The notes beneath the pieces are model-generated. The model was not told the DNA's origin. It did no database searches and saw only the letters and a list, made by a program, of their open reading frames with translations. From Parafrankia discariae (GTDB taxonomy: Bacteria; Actinomycetota; Actinomycetes; Frankiales; Frankiaceae), in assembly GCF_000373365.1 (NCBI RefSeq), contig NZ_KB891102.1, positions 141,632 through 205,631 on the forward strand: 64,000 bases of DNA, written 5' to 3'. Below are positions 24,761 through 36,426 of the stretch, in pieces (position 1 is the first letter of the stretch; the number at the start of each line of letters is the position of its first letter). The position numbers and the translations under genes were made by a program.

Positions 24761-27112
24761 TCAGTCGGATGAACGCCGGTTGTACTCGGCGACGGTGGCC
24801 ACGAGATCACCGACCGTGGCGAAGTTGACCGCGAGGAAGGTCGGGCGCAGCCCGCGGGCGGCGCACTGCTCGGCGTGCGCGGTCAGCGACGAGCGGGTGT
24901 TCACCAGCGCCGCGTCGGCGCGGGTGGCGGCGTGGTCGGTGAGCCAGTGGTTGATGAGGAGCATGGTGGGCCGGCTCGTCCCGCGGCCGATCCGGCAGCT
25001 GAAGCCCCCGGGAATCCGCACGTCGAACGGGGTGTCCGCGTTGGACCGGTAGAAGTTGCGGTACCAGGTGCCGGGCACGTCCCCGTTCTCGGCGAAGACG
25101 ACCAGGCGCCGGCCGCGGTCGATCAGCTGGCCGAGGGTCGGCCAGGACCGGCCCGCCGCGGGCGGCCGGACCAGGTACTGGCCGAGGCCCGCGGCCCGGA
25201 ACGCGGCCATGATCGGTTCGGGCGGGACACCGTCCTGGACGATGATGGTGATCACCTCGGCCGGGTTGCGGGCCAGCCAGCCCGCGACGCCGGCCAGCGC
25301 GTCGTCCAGCGGGGTCGCGCCGAGCTGGCAGATGCCGTGGCAGAGCCAGAGCCCGGGGCGGCTCGACCGGGCGCCGGTGGCGAACGGCGCGAGTGCCTCG
25401 CGGGCCCGCGGCCGCAGGTCGGCCAGGAACGACTCGACCTCGGCGGGGGTCGTCCAGTGGTGGACGTCGAGCATCAGGGCGCGGATGCCGCTGTCGAGCT
25501 GGCCCACCAGGTCGGGGTCCTGCACGGCGCCGAGGAACCCGGCCCGCACCGACGCCATCCCGTTGTGGGTCGTCGGGTAGAGCACGTCGGAGTAGCGCCG
25601 GTTGCACAGGTCGGCCCCGCCGTTGCAGAACGCGGTGCCGGTGCCCGCCTCCCCGGGGATCAGCACCCAGGAGGCGGCGACGAACACCGAGCAGGTCGTG
25701 CCCACCGCCACCAGGCGCCGCACCCGCCACTCGGTCCGCGACAGCCGGCGCGTCACGACCGTCGCGGTGCCGAGGAGGATGCCGGCCACGAGCGGTATCG
25801 CCGCGATCTCGCTCCAGGTCGCGCGCACGTTCCCGACCAGCACCCGCCCGACGTCCCCGACGAGGACCCGCCCCGCCGGGGGAAGCGGCGAGTCCGGCCC
25901 ACGCAGCGGCGCGAGCGGGTCGCCGACCAGGCCGGTCACGAGGACCCCGGCGGCCAGCGCGGCCAGCCCGCCCACGACGAGCGCCGCGACCACCAGCCGC
26001 ACCGACGGCCCGCGGCGCCGGACGGCCAGGCCGAGCGCGCCCGCGGGCACGGCGAAGCAGAACGCGGCGAGGGCGAGCATGCCCGTGCCGCCGATCGTGT
26101 GGATCGTGCGCAGCCCGAACCCGGCCGGGCCGCCGGGCGCGTCCGCGAGCGGGCGGCCGAGGTCGAGGACGGTCCCGCCGGCCAGGCGCGCGCGCAGGTC
26201 GGCGACGGCGGACACGTCCCCGGCGAAGATCAGTGGGCCGACGACCGCCAGCGCGGCTCCGAGGTCACCGGAGCGCAGCGCGACCAGCACCTGCTCCCGG
26301 GCGACCGGCCGGTCGGGCCCGTCCACCCGGCTCACCAGCAGGTCGGTGGCCCAGGCGACCTGGTCGTTGGTGAGATCGATCTCGGGGACGGAGGCGGGCG
26401 GGCGGCCCTGGCTGACCCGGTCCACGCCGTCGAGGACGTCGCGCAGCGCGCCGGCGACGTCCTCGGTGCGGTACCGCGGCGCGCCGGACACCTGCCCGGC
26501 GAGGTAGACCGACGCCAGCCGGCCGATGTTGTCGAGGATCGGCCGCAGGTCGACGGCCAGGACGAACTCGGCGCGGCTGCCGTCGAGGTAGGCGGCGACG
26601 TTGTCGGCGACGCCGTCGGTCATCCCGCGCAGCGCCGACGGCGGGACGACGAGCTGCAGGTTGTCGACCACCAGGTCCGAGTCGACGGGCAGGTCGGCGA
26701 GCAGGTCACCGGTCACGTCGGTGAGCACCGGGTCGGTCAGCACCTCGTCGCTGATCCGCTCGTGCACCCGCGTCTCGTCCAGCGCGCCGCGGTAGAAGCT
26801 GGCCCGCTGGGCTGTCTCGTGCACGGTCAGCAGCGCGACCCCCGCCGGGACGAACACCGCCGCCACCACCGCGACCAGGCAGGTGGCACCCGCGACACCG
26901 CGCAGCCGGACCCAGGCGGAACCGGCGAGCCGCGGCCCGACGGGCCGGACCCGAGTCACCCGGAGCCGGGCCGACCAGAACCGGGCCGACCAGAACCGGG
27001 CCGCCGGAAGCCCGGCCGCCCGCAACCGGGCCGGCGAGGCTCCCCACAGCCAACCCATGGGACGCCAGATTACCGACGTCAGTAGTCGAACAGTTGACGA
27101 AATCGAGGTCAT
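24761..27112 (-). CDS. membrane protein with C-terminal PI-PLC-like domain
   Basis: About 783 residues. The N-terminal half has an Arg-rich lead, a membrane span near residue 65, a long extracytoplasmic helical region and four or five further spans (to about residue 500). The C-terminal ~280 residues look like a phosphatidylinositol-specific phospholipase C X-domain: YPTTHNGM with the catalytic-type His, LDSGIRALMLDVH with the second His region, and TIIVQDG. Whether it cleaves lipids is unproven. Start is uncertain: ATG 27112 is used, ATG 27058 is the alternative, and neither has a good ribosome site. Residues just after the start include a short FWSAR repeat. Confidence 0.65.
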   Translation of the reverse strand: MTSISSTVRLLTSVIWRPMGWLWGASPARLRAAGLPAARFWSARFWSARLRVTRVRPVGPRLAGSAWVRLRGVAGATCLVAVVAAVFVPAGVALLTVHETAQRASFYRGALDETRVHERISDEVLTDPVLTDVTGDLLADLPVDSDLVVDNLQLVVPPSALRGMTDGVADNVAAYLDGSRAEFVLAVDLRPILDNIGRLASVYLAGQVSGAPRYRTEDVAGALRDVLDGVDRVSQGRPPASVPEIDLTNDQVAWATDLLVSRVDGPDRPVAREQVLVALRSGDLGAALAVVGPLIFAGDVSAVADLRARLAGGTVLDLGRPLADAPGGPAGFGLRTIHTIGGTGMLALAAFCFAVPAGALGLAVRRRGPSVRLVVAALVVGGLAALAAGVLVTGLVGDPLAPLRGPDSPLPPAGRVLVGDVGRVLVGNVRATWSEIAAIPLVAGILLGTATVVTRRLSRTEWRVRRLVAVGTTCSVFVAASWVLIPGEAGTGTAFCNGGADLCNRRYSDVLYPTTHNGMASVRAGFLGAVQDPDLVGQLDSGIRALMLDVHHWTTPAEVESFLADLRPRAREALAPFATGARSSRPGLWLCHGICQLGATPLDDALAGVAGWLARNPAEVITIIVQDGVPPEPIMAAFRAAGLGQYLVRPPAAGRSWPTLGQLIDRGRRLVVFAENGDVPGTWYRNFYRSNADTPFDVRIPGGFSCRIGRGTSRPTMLLINHWLTDHAATRADAALVNTRSSLTAHAEQCAARGLRPTFLAVNFATVGDLVATVAEYNRRSSD

Positions 27113-27209
27113 CCCACGTCCGGGCCGCTGGAATGCGTGGAGACGGGGTATCCCGGCACCGACGGCCCGCGCGGGAGGCCCGCGGCCGGCCGAGGAATCG
27201 AGGTGTCCG

Positions 27210-27440
27210 ATGACCGTGCACTCGAGCCCGCCCCGTGAGCGACCCGTCCTGATCTGGGCACTGACGGGGGTCGTCGTCGTCGGACTGGTGCTCGCGCTGG
27301 TCGGGATGATCCTCAACGCCTGGGTACTGCTCGCCGTGGCCGCGGCCACGGCCGTACTCGCGACCCTGGCGCTGTGGCCCGCGGGCGTGATGTCCCACGT
27401 CACGACGACCCGCTCGGCCACCACCCGCGGACCGCGGTGA
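27210..27440 (+). CDS. small two-helix membrane protein
   Basis: A 76-residue protein with two hydrophobic segments (VLIWALTGVVVVGLVLALVG and NAWVLLAVAAATAVLATLAL) and short polar ends. GAGGTG lies 5 bases before the ATG. It is 46 bases upstream of a four-helix membrane protein gene and probably cotranscribed with it. I do not recognise the family. Confidence 0.65.
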   Translation: MTVHSSPPRERPVLIWALTGVVVVGLVLALVGMILNAWVLLAVAAATAVLATLALWPAGVMSHVTTTRSATTRGPR

Positions 27441-27486
27441 CGGACGGCGCGGTGCCGGGCGGCGAACGGACGGGGAGGGAGAAGGC

Positions 27487-28275
27487 ATGGACACGGCAGT
27501 GATCGATCGGCCACGGGGTCGCGACATGTGGCACGTCCCGCGGACGAAGGGTGCCCTCAGCGGGCTCCTGCTCGTGGCGCTCGGCGTCTGGGGGGCCCTC
27601 ATCCCGTTCGTCGGGCCCTACTTCGACTTCGGTTTCACGACCCACGCCTGGGAGTGGACGGCGAACCGCTTCTGGCTCTCGGTGCTGCCCGGCGTCGTCG
27701 CGGTCGTCGGCGGGCTGATCCTGATGTTCAGCGGCAACCGGGCCACGGCCGCTCTCGGTGCCACGCTGGCGACGGTGGCCGGGGTGTGGTTCGTCGTCGG
27801 GCCGCCGCTGTCCCAGATCTGGGACCCGACGGCGATGGGCACCCCGCTCGGGGGCAAGGCCCGCCAGGCGCTGGTGCTGATCAGCTTCTTCTACGGCCTG
27901 GGCGCGGCGATGCTGTTCCTCGGCGCGAGCGCACTGGGCCGACTCAGTGTGGTCGGCGTCCGTGATGTCGCCACGGCCCGCCGGCGACGGCTCGGGCATC
28001 CCGAACCGGGCCGGCACGCCCGCGGCCACGACCGCCGGGCCGGTGTCGGGTCGGGCCTCGACGAGGCGTCGGTCTACCCGGACGAACCCCGCCGCCTGGA
28101 CGCTCCGCCCGCGGGGACCGGTGAGCATGTGGGGACCGGTGAGCATGTGGGGAGTGGTGAGCCCACCGGGACCGGTGAGCATGTGGGGACCGGTGAGTCT
28201 GGCGGGACCCGGGAACCCGCCGGGGCCGGCGGCGGGCGGCACAGCCGTCACCACTGGTGGGAGCGTTCGCACTGA
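27487..28275 (+). CDS. four-helix membrane protein with repetitive C-terminal tail
   Basis: A 262-residue protein with four hydrophobic segments between residues ~22 and 155, followed by a hydrophilic tail. The tail holds repeats of Thr-Gly-Glu-His-Val-Gly and ends in His/Arg-rich RHSRHHWWERSH. GGGAGGG lies shortly before the ATG. Topology is similar to small actinobacterial SPW-type membrane proteins, but I cannot assign a function. The repeat tail may vary in length between strains. Confidence 0.7.
   Translation: MDTAVIDRPRGRDMWHVPRTKGALSGLLLVALGVWGALIPFVGPYFDFGFTTHAWEWTANRFWLSVLPGVVAVVGGLILMFSGNRATAALGATLATVAGVWFVVGPPLSQIWDPTAMGTPLGGKARQALVLISFFYGLGAAMLFLGASALGRLSVVGVRDVATARRRRLGHPEPGRHARGHDRRAGVGSGLDEASVYPDEPRRLDAPPAGTGEHVGTGEHVGSGEPTGTGEHVGTGESGGTREPAGAGGGRHSRHHWWERSH
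28112..28200. repeat. tandem repeat in the tail of a membrane protein gene
   Basis: Copies of an 18-base unit around GGGGACCGGTGAGCATGT alternate with diverged 15- to 18-base relatives. All preserve the reading frame of the host gene. Confidence 0.75.
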
Positions 28276-28357
28276 CCCGCGGGGGCCTGGACCATCCCGC
28301 GGGGGCCTGGCCCACACAGCGGCGCCCCCGGCCGGTCCGGACTGGTAGGACGGCCAG

Positions 28358-29182
28358 ATGAGCGACGAGAACACGGTCCACGCCTCCACCGCGGCGGACG
28401 CCGACGAGCTGATCTACGCGGTGGACGGCGCCATCGCGACGATCACCCTCAACCGGCCACAGCTGAAGAACGCCTTCACCCTCACCATGATCGACCGGTG
28501 GGCCGAGGCGCTGCGGTCCGCGGCGGCCGACCCGCGGGTCCGGGTCGTCGTCGTGACGGGCGCCGGCGGCGCCTTCTGCTCGGGGATCGACCTGGCGGTG
28601 CTCAGCGGCATCGAGCCCACGCCGATCGCGCGCCGGCGGATGCTCACCGAGGGCGTCCACAAGGTGGCCCGCGCCGTCCTGGACCTGGAGAAGCCGCTCA
28701 TCGCGGCGATCAGCGGGGTGGCCGTCGGCGCCGGGCTGGACATGGCGCTGATGTGCGACATCCGGTTCGCGGGCCGCTCGGCCCGGCTGGCCGAGGGCTA
28801 CATCAAGATCGGGCTGGTCCCCGGCGACGGCGGGTGCTACCTGCTCCCCCGCCTGGTCGGGCCGGCCAAGGCGCTGGAGCTGCTGCTGACCGGCGACACG
28901 GTGGACGGCGTCGAGGCCGAGCGGATCGGCATGGTGAACCGGGTCTACGACGACGCCGAGCTCCTCGACGCGACCTACGCGTTCGCCGGGCGGCTCGCGG
29001 GCATGTCCCCCATCTCCGCCGCCATGATCAAGAAGACCGTGTACCAGTCGCAGACCATGGACCTGCGCGCCAGCCTCGACATGATCGCCTCGCACATGGC
29101 GATCGTGCAGTCCACCGAGGACTACGCCGAGGCCCGGGCGGCGTTCGCCGGGCGGCGGTCCCCCGACTTCACGGGACGCTGA
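28358..29182 (+). CDS. enoyl-CoA hydratase/isomerase family protein
   Basis: A 274-residue crotonase-fold enzyme. The CoA-binding oxyanion loops are GAGGAFCSGIDLAVLSG and ISGVAVGAGLDMALMCDIR; catalytic-type residues follow in GLVPGDGGCYLLPRLVG, where the second Glu of true hydratases is replaced by Asp (PGDGG). It may therefore be a hydratase with altered activity or an isomerase. It converges on aminopeptidase N with 16 bases between stop codons. Confidence 0.9.
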   Translation: MSDENTVHASTAADADELIYAVDGAIATITLNRPQLKNAFTLTMIDRWAEALRSAAADPRVRVVVVTGAGGAFCSGIDLAVLSGIEPTPIARRRMLTEGVHKVARAVLDLEKPLIAAISGVAVGAGLDMALMCDIRFAGRSARLAEGYIKIGLVPGDGGCYLLPRLVGPAKALELLLTGDTVDGVEAERIGMVNRVYDDAELLDATYAFAGRLAGMSPISAAMIKKTVYQSQTMDLRASLDMIASHMAIVQSTEDYAEARAAFAGRRSPDFTGR

Positions 29183-29198
29183 CTCACGGGACGCCGGC

Positions 29199-31775
<2,577 letters not shown>

Positions 31776-31866
31776 CTGCCCGACGGTAGTGCCCGCCCCG
31801 CCCCGCCGTGCTCGTCGGGTTCCGCGGTACCGGTCGGGTTCCGCGCGGGGCGTCGCACCGCGACGC

Positions 31867-31943
31867 CCCGGAACCGCGACGCCCCGGAACGGACCGTCTC
31901 GGAACGGACCCCGGTCACAATCGGACCGGTCACAATCGGACCG
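31867..31943. repeat. two short tandem repeats in the pepN-APH intergenic region
   Basis: A unit GACGCCCCGGAAC appears twice in tandem context just after 31862, and CCGGTCACAATCGGA is repeated exactly at 31911-31925 and 31926-31940, with a third partial copy running into the GTG start at 31944. The repeats replace any visible ribosome site of the downstream gene. Confidence 0.7.
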
Positions 31944-33086
31944 GTGACGAGCAGAGCCGCCCGACGCGACGACGCCCCCGGGCACGGTCCGCTACGCGGG
32001 ACGTCCGCCACGGAGGTCACGGTCGACGAGCTCACCCGGCCCGGCGGCGAGATCCTCACCGACCGCAAGGGCCGGCTGGTCGTCCGGCACGGCGATCTCG
32101 TCGTCAAGACGCACATGGCCGAGGAGGAGCCCGAGCCGCTGCTCGCGCGGCTGCGGCTCGCCGCGGACCCGCGGCTGGCCGCCGTGCTGCTGGCCCCCCT
32201 GCGCGTCCGGGACGGCCACGGCGGCCTGCTCGCCCCGGTCGGCGGCCGCCTCGTCAGCGCCTGGCCGGCCGGGACGGCGCTGCGCGTCGACGACGTCGAG
32301 GCCCGCGTCGGGGACGCGCCGTGGACGGCCGCCGCCGCGCTGCTCGCCCGCCTGCACACCACGGACCTGGCCACGCTCGCCCCGGTGCCCGTCCCGCCGG
32401 CCGGCGTCTGTACCCGGCTGCGACGCTCGCTGGAGCGCATGGAGGCGGCGGTGGCCCGGGCCGCCGCCTCCGGGCCGGGCGACTCGGGCGGGCCGGGCGA
32501 CTCGGGTCCGGGTGACTCGGGCGGTCCGGGCGACTCGGGTCCGGGTGACTCGGGCGGGCCGAATGGGCCGGGCGGGCCGAATGGGCCGGCGGCGGCGTGG
32601 GAGATCGGGCGGCTGGCGGACGACGTCCGGCGGGCCCACCGGACGCTGCCGTCCTGGCTCGGGCGGACGCCGGCCCGCCCCGGCACGGCGCCGGCCCTCA
32701 TCCACGGCGACTGGCACCTCGGCCAGGTCGTCCGGGTGACGTCGGCGCCGGCCGGTGCCCCGGACGCCGGCTGGCGGATCGTCGACATCGACGACCTGGG
32801 CTGGGGGGATCCCGCCTGGGATCTGGCCCGCCCGGCGGCCTGGTTCGCCGCGGGCATCCTGCCCGCCGAGGTCTGGGGAACCTTCCTCGGCGCCTACCGG
32901 GATGCGGGCGGCCCGGCCGCCGGCCCCGACGGCGATCCGTGGCAGGCGCTGGACGGCCCGGCACGGGCGGTCGCCGTCCAGTACGCGGCCGGTGCCGTCA
33001 CCGACCTCGCCGCCGACGGCACCCCGCTCGACGAGGGCGCCGAGGCATTCCTGGCCTGCGCCCGCCGGATGTGGTCGGGACACTGA
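31944..33086 (+). CDS. aminoglycoside phosphotransferase (APH) family kinase
   Basis: About 380 residues with the APH/choline-kinase fold. ALIHGDWHLGQVV is the catalytic loop (Asp as base) and WRIVDIDDLGWGDPAWDLA the metal-binding motif. Upstream, LVVRHGDLVVKTH supplies the ATP-binding Lys. The chain is interrupted near residue 175-210 by Gly-Pro-Gly-Asp-Ser repeats. The family phosphorylates antibiotics, sugars or amines; the substrate is unknown. GTG 31944 is the chosen start, but it lies inside a tandem repeat and lacks a clear ribosome site, so the true start could differ. Confidence 0.8.
   Translation: MTSRAARRDDAPGHGPLRGTSATEVTVDELTRPGGEILTDRKGRLVVRHGDLVVKTHMAEEEPEPLLARLRLAADPRLAAVLLAPLRVRDGHGGLLAPVGGRLVSAWPAGTALRVDDVEARVGDAPWTAAAALLARLHTTDLATLAPVPVPPAGVCTRLRRSLERMEAAVARAAASGPGDSGGPGDSGPGDSGGPGDSGPGDSGGPNGPGGPNGPAAAWEIGRLADDVRRAHRTLPSWLGRTPARPGTAPALIHGDWHLGQVVRVTSAPAGAPDAGWRIVDIDDLGWGDPAWDLARPAAWFAAGILPAEVWGTFLGAYRDAGGPAAGPDGDPWQALDGPARAVAVQYAAGAVTDLAADGTPLDEGAEAFLACARRMWSGH
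32476..32570. repeat. in-frame GPGDSG-coding repeat
   Basis: Alternating 15- and 12-base blocks of GGGCGACTCGGGC type encode Gly-Pro-Gly-Asp-Ser-Gly repeats in the linker of the APH-family kinase, ending in two Gly-Pro-Asn blocks. Confidence 0.75.
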
Positions 33087-33135
33087 CAGCCGCGAACGGT
33101 ACGGACCGACGTGACCAGCCCGGTACGCTGCTGCC

Positions 33136-33441
33136 GTGAACTACCAGACCATGGTGTGTCCGAAGTGTCACGGAGCCATGCGGACCTACAACCGCAACGG
33201 CGTCCAGATCGAGCAGTGCGACAACTGCCGTGGGATCTTCCTCGACTACGGCGAGCTCGAGGCGCTCACCCGCCTGGAGTCGCAGTGGGCGCAGCCGGCA
33301 CCGCCGCCCCCGCCGATGGCGCCCGGCGGCCACTACGCCCCGCCGGCCTGGGGCTCGCACGGCCATGGGCCCAGCCACGGGCACGGGCACGGCTACGGCC
33401 ACGGGCACGGCCGTCTCACCCGGATGCTGTTCTCCTCCTGA
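33136..33441 (+). CDS. zinc-ribbon protein with His/Gly-rich tail
   Basis: A 101-residue protein of the TFIIB-type zinc-finger family: CPKC at residue 8 and CDNCRGIFLDYGELEAL around 28-44 form the ribbon, followed by a Pro-rich linker and a His-Gly tail (GHGHGYGHGHG) that could bind metals. The GTG lies 7 bases after TACGCT, so the message may be leaderless. Function unknown; similar proteins are common single-copy genes in actinobacteria. Confidence 0.8.
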   Translation: MNYQTMVCPKCHGAMRTYNRNGVQIEQCDNCRGIFLDYGELEALTRLESQWAQPAPPPPPMAPGGHYAPPAWGSHGHGPSHGHGHGYGHGHGRLTRMLFSS

Positions 33442-33581
33442 CGGTCTGCCCGGTCTCCTCCTGACGGCCTCCCGACCGGCGGTCTTCCCACGCCGGCGGG
33501 CGGCCGAACGCGGACGACTACCTCCCGTCACCGGCGGGTATCCCTTCCGGGACTCCCGTAGGGCGGCCCAGGGAGGCAGCA

Positions 33582-35000
33582 ATGCCCGCGACGGCCCGGT
33601 ATCCGCGCGACCTGTCCGCCGGCTCGCCGACGGCCGATCCGTTGCGCACCGAACAGTGCGGCGCGGTCGTGGCCGGGCTGATGTCGGTCGCCCGCCACCG
33701 GCTCGGGATGGAGCTCGCCGTCATCACCCGCCGGGTGGCCGACGTCCTGGTCGTCGAGCACTACGACGGCGACATCAAGTCGTTCGGCATCACCGTGGGC
33801 ACGACCGCCAACTACGAGCGGGCGCGGGCCGCGCTCGAGGGACACCTCCCGCAGGTCGTCCGCTACGCCGGGCGGGACGGGCGCACCGCGGACCCGGCGC
33901 TGGCCCGGCGGGCGGGCATCGGCAGCTACGTCGTGGCCCCGGTGCTGCTGCCCGACGGCTCCGTCTACGGCTCGCTGGCGTGCATGAGCCACAACCCGGA
34001 CCCGGCGCTGCGCGACCGCGACGCGTCGTTCCTGGCCCTGATCGCCGGCGCGTTGTCGAACTGCGTCTCCGACCATCGCGGCGACTGGCTCGGGCGGGAT
34101 CGCGTCTGGCGCCGGATCAGCCGGCTGATCGACGACGGCGGGCCGGCGATGGTCTTCCAGCCGATCTACGACCGGGCGACGCTCGACGTCGCCGGCGTGG
34201 AGGCCCTGGCCCGCTGCCCCGACACCGGACCCGGTAGCGACGCCGCCGGCACCAGCGCCGTCAGTGCCACCGGCACCAGCACCGGCCCCGGTAACGGCCC
34301 TGGCGCCGGCGGTCTGGACGAATCGTCCCCGCAGCGGTGGTTCGCCGACGCGGCGTCGGTCGGGCTGGGCGTCGAGCTGGAGATCGCGGCGATCCGCAAC
34401 GCGCTCACCGCGCTGCCGTGGCTGCCCGCCGGACTGCCGCTGTCCGTCAACGCGTCACCGGCCGCCATCGTGTCCGGCACGCTGGTCGGCCTGCTCAACG
34501 CCGTCCCGCCGGAGCGGGTGATCATCGAGGTGACCGAGCACAGCCGGATCGACGACTACTCGACGGTCCGGCTCGCGCTCGACTCCCTGCGCGCCCGCGG
34601 GATGCGCGCCGCACTCGACGACGTGGGCGCCGGCTACGCGGGCCTGCACCAGCTGCTCCAGCTCCGGCCGGACATCATCAAGATGGACCAGAGCATCATC
34701 CGGAAGATCGAACAGGACGTCTCGGCCTGCCGGGCGCTGGCGACCGCGCTCGTGTGCCTCGCGGAGGACATCGGCGCGACCGTGCTCGCCGAGGGTGTGG
34801 AGACGGCCCGGGAGCTCGAGGTCCTCGGCGAGGCCGGAGTCCATCAGGTGCAGGGTTTCCTGCTGGCCCGCCCGGGACGGCTCGCGGCCGGCCCGCCGCC
34901 CGGGACGGGCGGCACGCGAACCATCCCGACGCCAGCGGGTATCCGTACTCTCACACCACGTGAGCTAAGTGGTTACCGGAACGCGCGGCCGCCGGGATAG
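33582..35000 (+). CDS. GAF-EAL protein, probable c-di-GMP phosphodiesterase
   Basis: A 472-residue cytosolic protein. Residues ~25-165 are a GAF-like sensor domain and ~185-440 an EAL domain. Residues needed for metal and c-di-GMP binding are present: EAL in VEALARC, Asn in SVNAS, Glu in VTEH, the Asp pair in LDDVGAGYAGL, Lys in IKMD, EGVET and Gln in VQGFL. An Ala/Gly/Thr-rich insert interrupts the domain just after the EAL motif. No GGDEF domain is present. Activity is likely but the insert and the DDVGAG variant leave room for a sensor-only role. Confidence 0.85.
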   Translation: MPATARYPRDLSAGSPTADPLRTEQCGAVVAGLMSVARHRLGMELAVITRRVADVLVVEHYDGDIKSFGITVGTTANYERARAALEGHLPQVVRYAGRDGRTADPALARRAGIGSYVVAPVLLPDGSVYGSLACMSHNPDPALRDRDASFLALIAGALSNCVSDHRGDWLGRDRVWRRISRLIDDGGPAMVFQPIYDRATLDVAGVEALARCPDTGPGSDAAGTSAVSATGTSTGPGNGPGAGGLDESSPQRWFADAASVGLGVELEIAAIRNALTALPWLPAGLPLSVNASPAAIVSGTLVGLLNAVPPERVIIEVTEHSRIDDYSTVRLALDSLRARGMRAALDDVGAGYAGLHQLLQLRPDIIKMDQSIIRKIEQDVSACRALATALVCLAEDIGATVLAEGVETARELEVLGEAGVHQVQGFLLARPGRLAAGPPPGTGGTRTIPTPAGIRTLTPRELSGYRNARPPG

Positions 35001-35065
35001 ACCACGCGAGAGAACACACGTAACGGCCGGCTCCGCTACCGTGCGGTCCGTGGCAGGTCGATCTC

Positions 35066-36343
35066 ATGGCTGACCCCGAGCGTGCGGATGTCACCCAGCA
35101 GGAGGCCGGCGGCCCGGTGGTCACCGTGGTCGGCATCGGCGACGACGGCTGGGACGGCCTCGCCCGGGCCGCTCGCGACGAACTGTCCCGGGCCGGGGTC
35201 GTCCTGGGTTCCGAACGGCAGCTCGACCTGCTGCCCGCCGTGGTCCGCGCCCGCCGGGTCCGCTGGCCGTCCCCGCTGGTGCCCGCGCTGGCGAAGCTGG
35301 TCGACGCGCACGCCGACACGCGGGTCTGCGCGCTGGCCAGTGGCGACCCGATGTTCTTCGGTCTGGGCACCACCCTCGTCCGGGAGCTGGGCGCCGCCCG
35401 GGTCCGGGTGCTCCCCCACCCGTCGTCGGTCTCCCTCGCCTGCGCCCGCCTGGGTTGGGCGCTGGACACGACCGAGATCGTCAGCCTGGTCGCCCGCCCG
35501 CTGGCGGCCGTGCATCCGGCGCTCACCGCCGGCCGGCGGCTGCTCGTCCTGAGCGCGGACCGCCGGACGCCCGCGCGGCTGTGCCGCCTGGTCACCGACC
35601 GCGGCTTCGGCGGGAGCGCCGTCACGATCTTCGAACACCTGGGCGGCCCGGCGGAACGCCGCCGGGACACCCGGGCGAGCGCCCTGACCGGCGACGACTT
35701 CATCGCCGACCTCAACCTGGTCGCGCTGGAGCTGATCGCCGGGCCGCAGGCCCGTCACCTACCCCGGATCCCGGGGCTGCCCGACGACGCCTTCGAGCAC
35801 GACGGCCAGCTCACCAAGCGGGAGGTCCGGGCCGTCACCCTCGCCCGGCTGGCTCCCGCCCCCGGCGAGCTGCTCTGGGACGTCGGCGCCGGCTGCGGCA
35901 GCATCTCCATCGAGTGGATGCGGGCCCACCCGGCCTGCCGGGCCGTCGCGGTGGAACCCCACGCCGAGCGCGCCGGGATGATCGCCCGCAACGCCGAGGC
36001 GCTCGGCGTGCCGGCGCTGCGCGTCGTCGCGGCGTCAGCCCCGGCCGCGCTCGACGACCTGGCCGACGAGGCGGGCGTCCCCGACGCGGTGTTCATCGGC
36101 GGCGGGCTGACCGCGCCGGACACGATCACCCGCAGCTGGGAGGCGTTGCGCCCCGGCGGCCGGCTGGTCGCCAACGCGGTGACCATCGAATCCGAGGTCA
36201 TCCTGGCGAAGTGGCACGCCCGGCACGGCGGGGACCTCATCCGGCTGGCCGTGAGCCGCGCGTCACCGGTCGGCGGCTTCGCCGGCTGGCGCCCGATGAT
36301 GCCCGTCACCCAGTGGACGGCGACCCGTCCCCACGACCAGTAG
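35066..36343 (+). CDS. cobL: precorrin-6Y C5,15-methyltransferase (decarboxylating)
   Basis: A 425-residue fusion of CbiE (residues ~12-215) and CbiT (~230-420), as in CobL of the aerobic cobalamin pathway, which methylates precorrin-6Y at C5 and C15 and removes the acetate side chain at C12. VVGIGDDGWDGL opens the CbiE half; LLWDVGAGCGSISIEWMR is the SAM-binding motif of the CbiT half. No other cob gene and no cobalamin riboswitch is visible next to it. Confidence 0.93.
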   Translation: MADPERADVTQQEAGGPVVTVVGIGDDGWDGLARAARDELSRAGVVLGSERQLDLLPAVVRARRVRWPSPLVPALAKLVDAHADTRVCALASGDPMFFGLGTTLVRELGAARVRVLPHPSSVSLACARLGWALDTTEIVSLVARPLAAVHPALTAGRRLLVLSADRRTPARLCRLVTDRGFGGSAVTIFEHLGGPAERRRDTRASALTGDDFIADLNLVALELIAGPQARHLPRIPGLPDDAFEHDGQLTKREVRAVTLARLAPAPGELLWDVGAGCGSISIEWMRAHPACRAVAVEPHAERAGMIARNAEALGVPALRVVAASAPAALDDLADEAGVPDAVFIGGGLTAPDTITRSWEALRPGGRLVANAVTIESEVILAKWHARHGGDLIRLAVSRASPVGGFAGWRPMMPVTQWTATRPHDQ

Positions 36344-36426
36344 GGACGTCAGGGCCAGCCCGGATCGACGTCAACGGCGACAGATGTCCGGGTCCCCGGG
36401 GAAGCCGCGTGCGGGATACTCCGTCG

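Noticed and set aside
35001-35065. Cobalamin riboswitch before cobL
   Set aside because: Only 65 bases separate the EAL gene from cobL, too short, and no B12-box-like sequence is seen.
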